Assembly: GCF_001995255.1 (NCBI RefSeq)
Contig: NZ_MUZR01000040.1
Location: 1 to 44,476 of the forward strand
Direction of reading: 5' to 3'
DNA from: Thioalkalivibrio halophilus
GTDB lineage: Bacteria > Pseudomonadota > Gammaproteobacteria > Ectothiorhodospirales > Ectothiorhodospiraceae
Length of the DNA stretch: 44,476 nucleotides
A model generated the notes under the pieces. That model searched no databases. It was not told the DNA's origin and was given only the letters and a program-made list of their open reading frames with translations. Made by a program: the position numbers and the translations under genes. Positions within the stretch are counted from its first letter, which is position 1. The number at the start of each line of letters is the position of its first letter. Below, one piece after another: positions 42,594 through 44,476 of the stretch.

Positions 42594-43677
42594 ACGTGAT
42601 CAGAAGACGCTGCGCATCCTGGATACCGGACTGCGCCCGGCCGCAGAGAACATGGCGTTCAACCGCGCCCTGCTGGAGTGCCACCAGGAGGGCCATTCGC
42701 CGCATACCCTGCGCTTTCTTCAGTTCGAGCCCTGCGCGCTGGTGGGCTTCCACCAGAACGTGGATCAGGAGATCCACGCCGATTACTGCCGCGAGCAAGG
42801 GATCGCGATCCAGCGCCGGATCACCGGCGGTGGCGCGATCTACTTCGACAGCACCCAGCTGGGCTGGGAGCTTTACCTCGACAAGCAGTTCCTCGGCACC
42901 GCCGACATGGGCCGGATCGCCGAACGGATCTGCACTGCAGCGGCCGAGGGCATGCAGAAGCTGGGCGTGGATGCCCGCTTCCGCCCGCGCAACGACATCG
43001 AGGTGGACGGGCGCAAGATCTCCGGTACCGGCGGCGCCTTCGACGGCGAGTCCATCCTCTATCAGGGCACGCTGCTGATCGAGTTCGACGTCGAGGACAT
43101 GCTGCGCATCCTGCGCATCCCGGCGGAGAAGCTCTCCGACAAGGCGATCGAGTCGGCGCGTGATCGCGTGGCCAATATGGCGACCCTGCTGGGCGAGACC
43201 CCGGATCTGGACCACGTGAAACGCACCATCGCCGAGGCGATCGCGCGCGAGTTTGCGGTGGAGGCGGCACCGGCCGACCTGCTGGCGGAAGAAGACGCCG
43301 CGTTCCGCGAGGCGCTGGCCGAAATCGACAATGACGAATGGGTCTACCAGCGCAACCGTCCCGCGACCGATGCCCCGCTGCACGAAGCGGTGTATCGCTG
43401 CGACGGCGGCCTGATGCGCGTGGGCGCGGCGGTGGACCCCGAGCGCAGCCATCTCAAGCAGGTCTGGATCACCGGCGATGTCTTCGTCAAGCCGACCCGC
43501 ACCATCGCGGATCTGGAGGCCAGCCTGAAGGATACTCCCGTCACCGAGATGGAGGACCGCGTGCGCGCCTTCTTCGCCGAGCGCGAGGTGGAGATGCTGC
43601 AGCTGACGCCGGAAGACTTCATCGCCGCCCTGCGCGAGGCCCTGGCGCAGGCGGAAACCGACGAGGCCGCCGAATAA
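42586..43677 (+). CDS. sLpl-type lipoate/octanoate protein ligase for LbpA
   Basis: A 363-residue biotin/lipoate ligase-fold enzyme. R77-R-I-T-G-G-G-A-I-Y-F-D88 is the RRxxGGG acyl-adenylate motif, and K144-I-S-G is the second motif with the catalytic Lys. After the catalytic part, residues from about 235 on form an accessory domain (YQRNRPATDAPLHEAVYRCDGGLMRVGAAVD) like LplB, so it is the fused sLpl(AB) form. It should attach octanoate or lipoate to K70/K71 of LbpA1 and LbpA2. ATG 42586 overlaps the LipS1 stop. The enzyme was first annotated as LplA in such loci. Confidence 0.92.
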   Translation: MPERDQKTLRILDTGLRPAAENMAFNRALLECHQEGHSPHTLRFLQFEPCALVGFHQNVDQEIHADYCREQGIAIQRRITGGGAIYFDSTQLGWELYLDKQFLGTADMGRIAERICTAAAEGMQKLGVDARFRPRNDIEVDGRKISGTGGAFDGESILYQGTLLIEFDVEDMLRILRIPAEKLSDKAIESARDRVANMATLLGETPDLDHVKRTIAEAIAREFAVEAAPADLLAEEDAAFREALAEIDNDEWVYQRNRPATDAPLHEAVYRCDGGLMRVGAAVDPERSHLKQVWITGDVFVKPTRTIADLEASLKDTPVTEMEDRVRAFFAEREVEMLQLTPEDFIAALREALAQAETDEAAE

Positions 43678-43712
43678 TGAACGGTATCCCCAACCCGGCG
43701 GGGTGCGCCTGA
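43677..43712 (+). other. Possible 11-codon coupling ORF between the ligase and LipT genes
   Basis: ATG 43677 overlaps the ligase stop (TAATG), runs MNGIPNPAGCA, and its stop overlaps the lipT ATG (TGATG). Ribosomes could pass from one gene to the next through it. It may equally be chance in a 35-base spacer. Confidence 0.3.
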
Positions 43713-44476
43713 TGCTGCCCGCTTCGGTCGACGTACTGGTGGTCGGGCTGGGGCCCGGCGGGGCCTCCGCGGCGCGCGTGGCGGCCGAGGCGGGGCTGTC
43801 GGTGCTGGCGGTGGAACGCAACCGTGCACGCGGCGAGCCGGTGCAATGCGCCGAGTTCATCCCCAACCCCATGGGCGCCTATGCGAAGCCGGACGGCGTG
43901 CTGCATCAGCGCATCGATTCCATGCAGAGTTTTCTCCCCTCCGGCGCGGTGGAGCATTCCGATTTCCCCGGCCTGATGGTCGACCGCGGCGAGTTCGACC
44001 GCGCGATCATCCGCGCCGCGGAGGCTGCCGGGGCCCAGGTGGCGATGTCCACCCCGCTGATCGGTGTGGATCCGGAACGGCGCGTCGCCCGGGTGAAGCA
44101 CGCGGGTGAAGAGCAGGAGATCGGTTTCCGCTTCCTGGTGGCCGGCGACGGCCCGCATTCCCCCGTGGCCGCGGCCCTGGGCCTGGATCCGCTGCCGGTG
44201 GTGCAGACCCGCCAGTACACCGTGCCGCTGCTGCGGCCCTACACCGCGACCGACGTCTGGCTGTCGGATGATTTCCCCGGCGGGTACGCCTGGCTGTTCC
44301 CCAAGGGTGAATGGGCCAACCTGGGGCTGGGCGCCGACAAGCGTCTGGAGCGCGACATGAAGACCCCGCTGGAAGCATTGCATGCCCAGCTGGTGGAGCA
44401 GGGGCTGCTGGGCACCGAGATCGTGCATCGCACCGGCGGCGCGATCCCGGTGGGCGGCCTGCGCGACCAGCTGGTC
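43712..44476 (+). CDS. lipT: FAD-dependent oxidoreductase LipT-type (3' end outside window)
   Basis: 255 codons are present, with the frame open at the end of the window. The N-terminus DVLVVGLGPGGASAARVAAEAGLSVLAVER is an FAD-binding Rossmann motif (GLGPGG at 12-17 and Glu at the end of strand 2). The later GDGPHSPVA and GGYAWLFPKGEWANLGLG are typical of the geranylgeranyl-reductase-like flavoproteins. In sHdr loci this gene is called lipT and is thought to supply electrons to the LipS radical SAM pair. It begins at ATG 43712, with GGCGGGG about 9 bases upstream. Confidence 0.85.
   Translation, partial: MLPASVDVLVVGLGPGGASAARVAAEAGLSVLAVERNRARGEPVQCAEFIPNPMGAYAKPDGVLHQRIDSMQSFLPSGAVEHSDFPGLMVDRGEFDRAIIRAAEAAGAQVAMSTPLIGVDPERRVARVKHAGEEQEIGFRFLVAGDGPHSPVAAALGLDPLPVVQTRQYTVPLLRPYTATDVWLSDDFPGGYAWLFPKGEWANLGLGADKRLERDMKTPLEALHAQLVEQGLLGTEIVHRTGGAIPVGGLRDQLV

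Overview
The window is a high-GC stretch of about 44 kb with tightly packed genes, many TGATG or ATGA junctions, and standard bacterial translation signals. The gene set and protein sequences point to a sulfur-oxidising gammaproteobacterium close to Thioalkalivibrio and other Ectothiorhodospiraceae. This is inferred from gene content and protein resemblance, not from a database search. No rRNA, insertion sequence, prophage, integrase or CRISPR array is visible.

Left part (1-12.7 kb) is housekeeping: the 3' end of mutL, then miaA, hfq, hflX, a rhodanese remnant, hflK, hflC, hisZ and purA. A tRNA-Leu(CAG) lies on the minus strand, followed by rnr and rlmB. The first 131 bases form an almost perfect 62-bp inverted repeat inside the mutL linker. 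Next comes a ribosomal and replication block (12.8-17.6 kb): rpsF, rpsR, a DUF2232-type membrane protein, rplI, dnaB and alr. metZ and a cardiolipin synthase follow.

Middle part (20.3-25.9 kb) is a copper-handling cluster: a small Cys-rich exported protein, a 50-residue membrane protein, a CopA-type Cu(I) P-type ATPase whose two metal-binding domains both have SxxC in place of CxxC, and a CueO-like multicopper oxidase. A DUF455 ferritin-like protein follows. lpxH and an exported peptidyl-prolyl isomerase (minus strand) are followed by gltX, folD (minus), four tRNA genes (Pro, Arg, His, Lys) and a MNT/HEPN (MntA/HepT-type) toxin-antitoxin pair. A BepA-like metalloprotease and a small unknown protein are on the minus strand.

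Right part (33.3-44.5 kb, end not included) is a nearly complete sulfur-oxidising heterodisulfide-reductase-like (sHdr) locus: rhodanese, tusA, hdrC1, hdrB1, hdrA, hyp, hdrC2, hdrB2, then lbpA1, dsrE and lbpA2, then the dedicated lipoate machinery (a LipS1-type radical SAM protein, an sLpl-type ligase and a LipT-type flavoprotein that runs off the window). Rhodanese, TusA and DsrE are expected to pass sulfane sulfur to the cytoplasmic sHdr complex. The LbpA proteins carry lipoate as the cofactor on which sulfur is oxidised to sulfite, and the last genes assemble that lipoate on LbpA. Two intrinsic terminators cut the locus into three segments. Two copies of a 16-bp dyad, GTTRCC-N4-GGTAAC, lie in front of two of its transcription units and may be the operator of a regulator encoded elsewhere. 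The sHdr system itself is known. The shared dyad, the terminator layout and the unknown small gene beside it are the points I think most worth checking.
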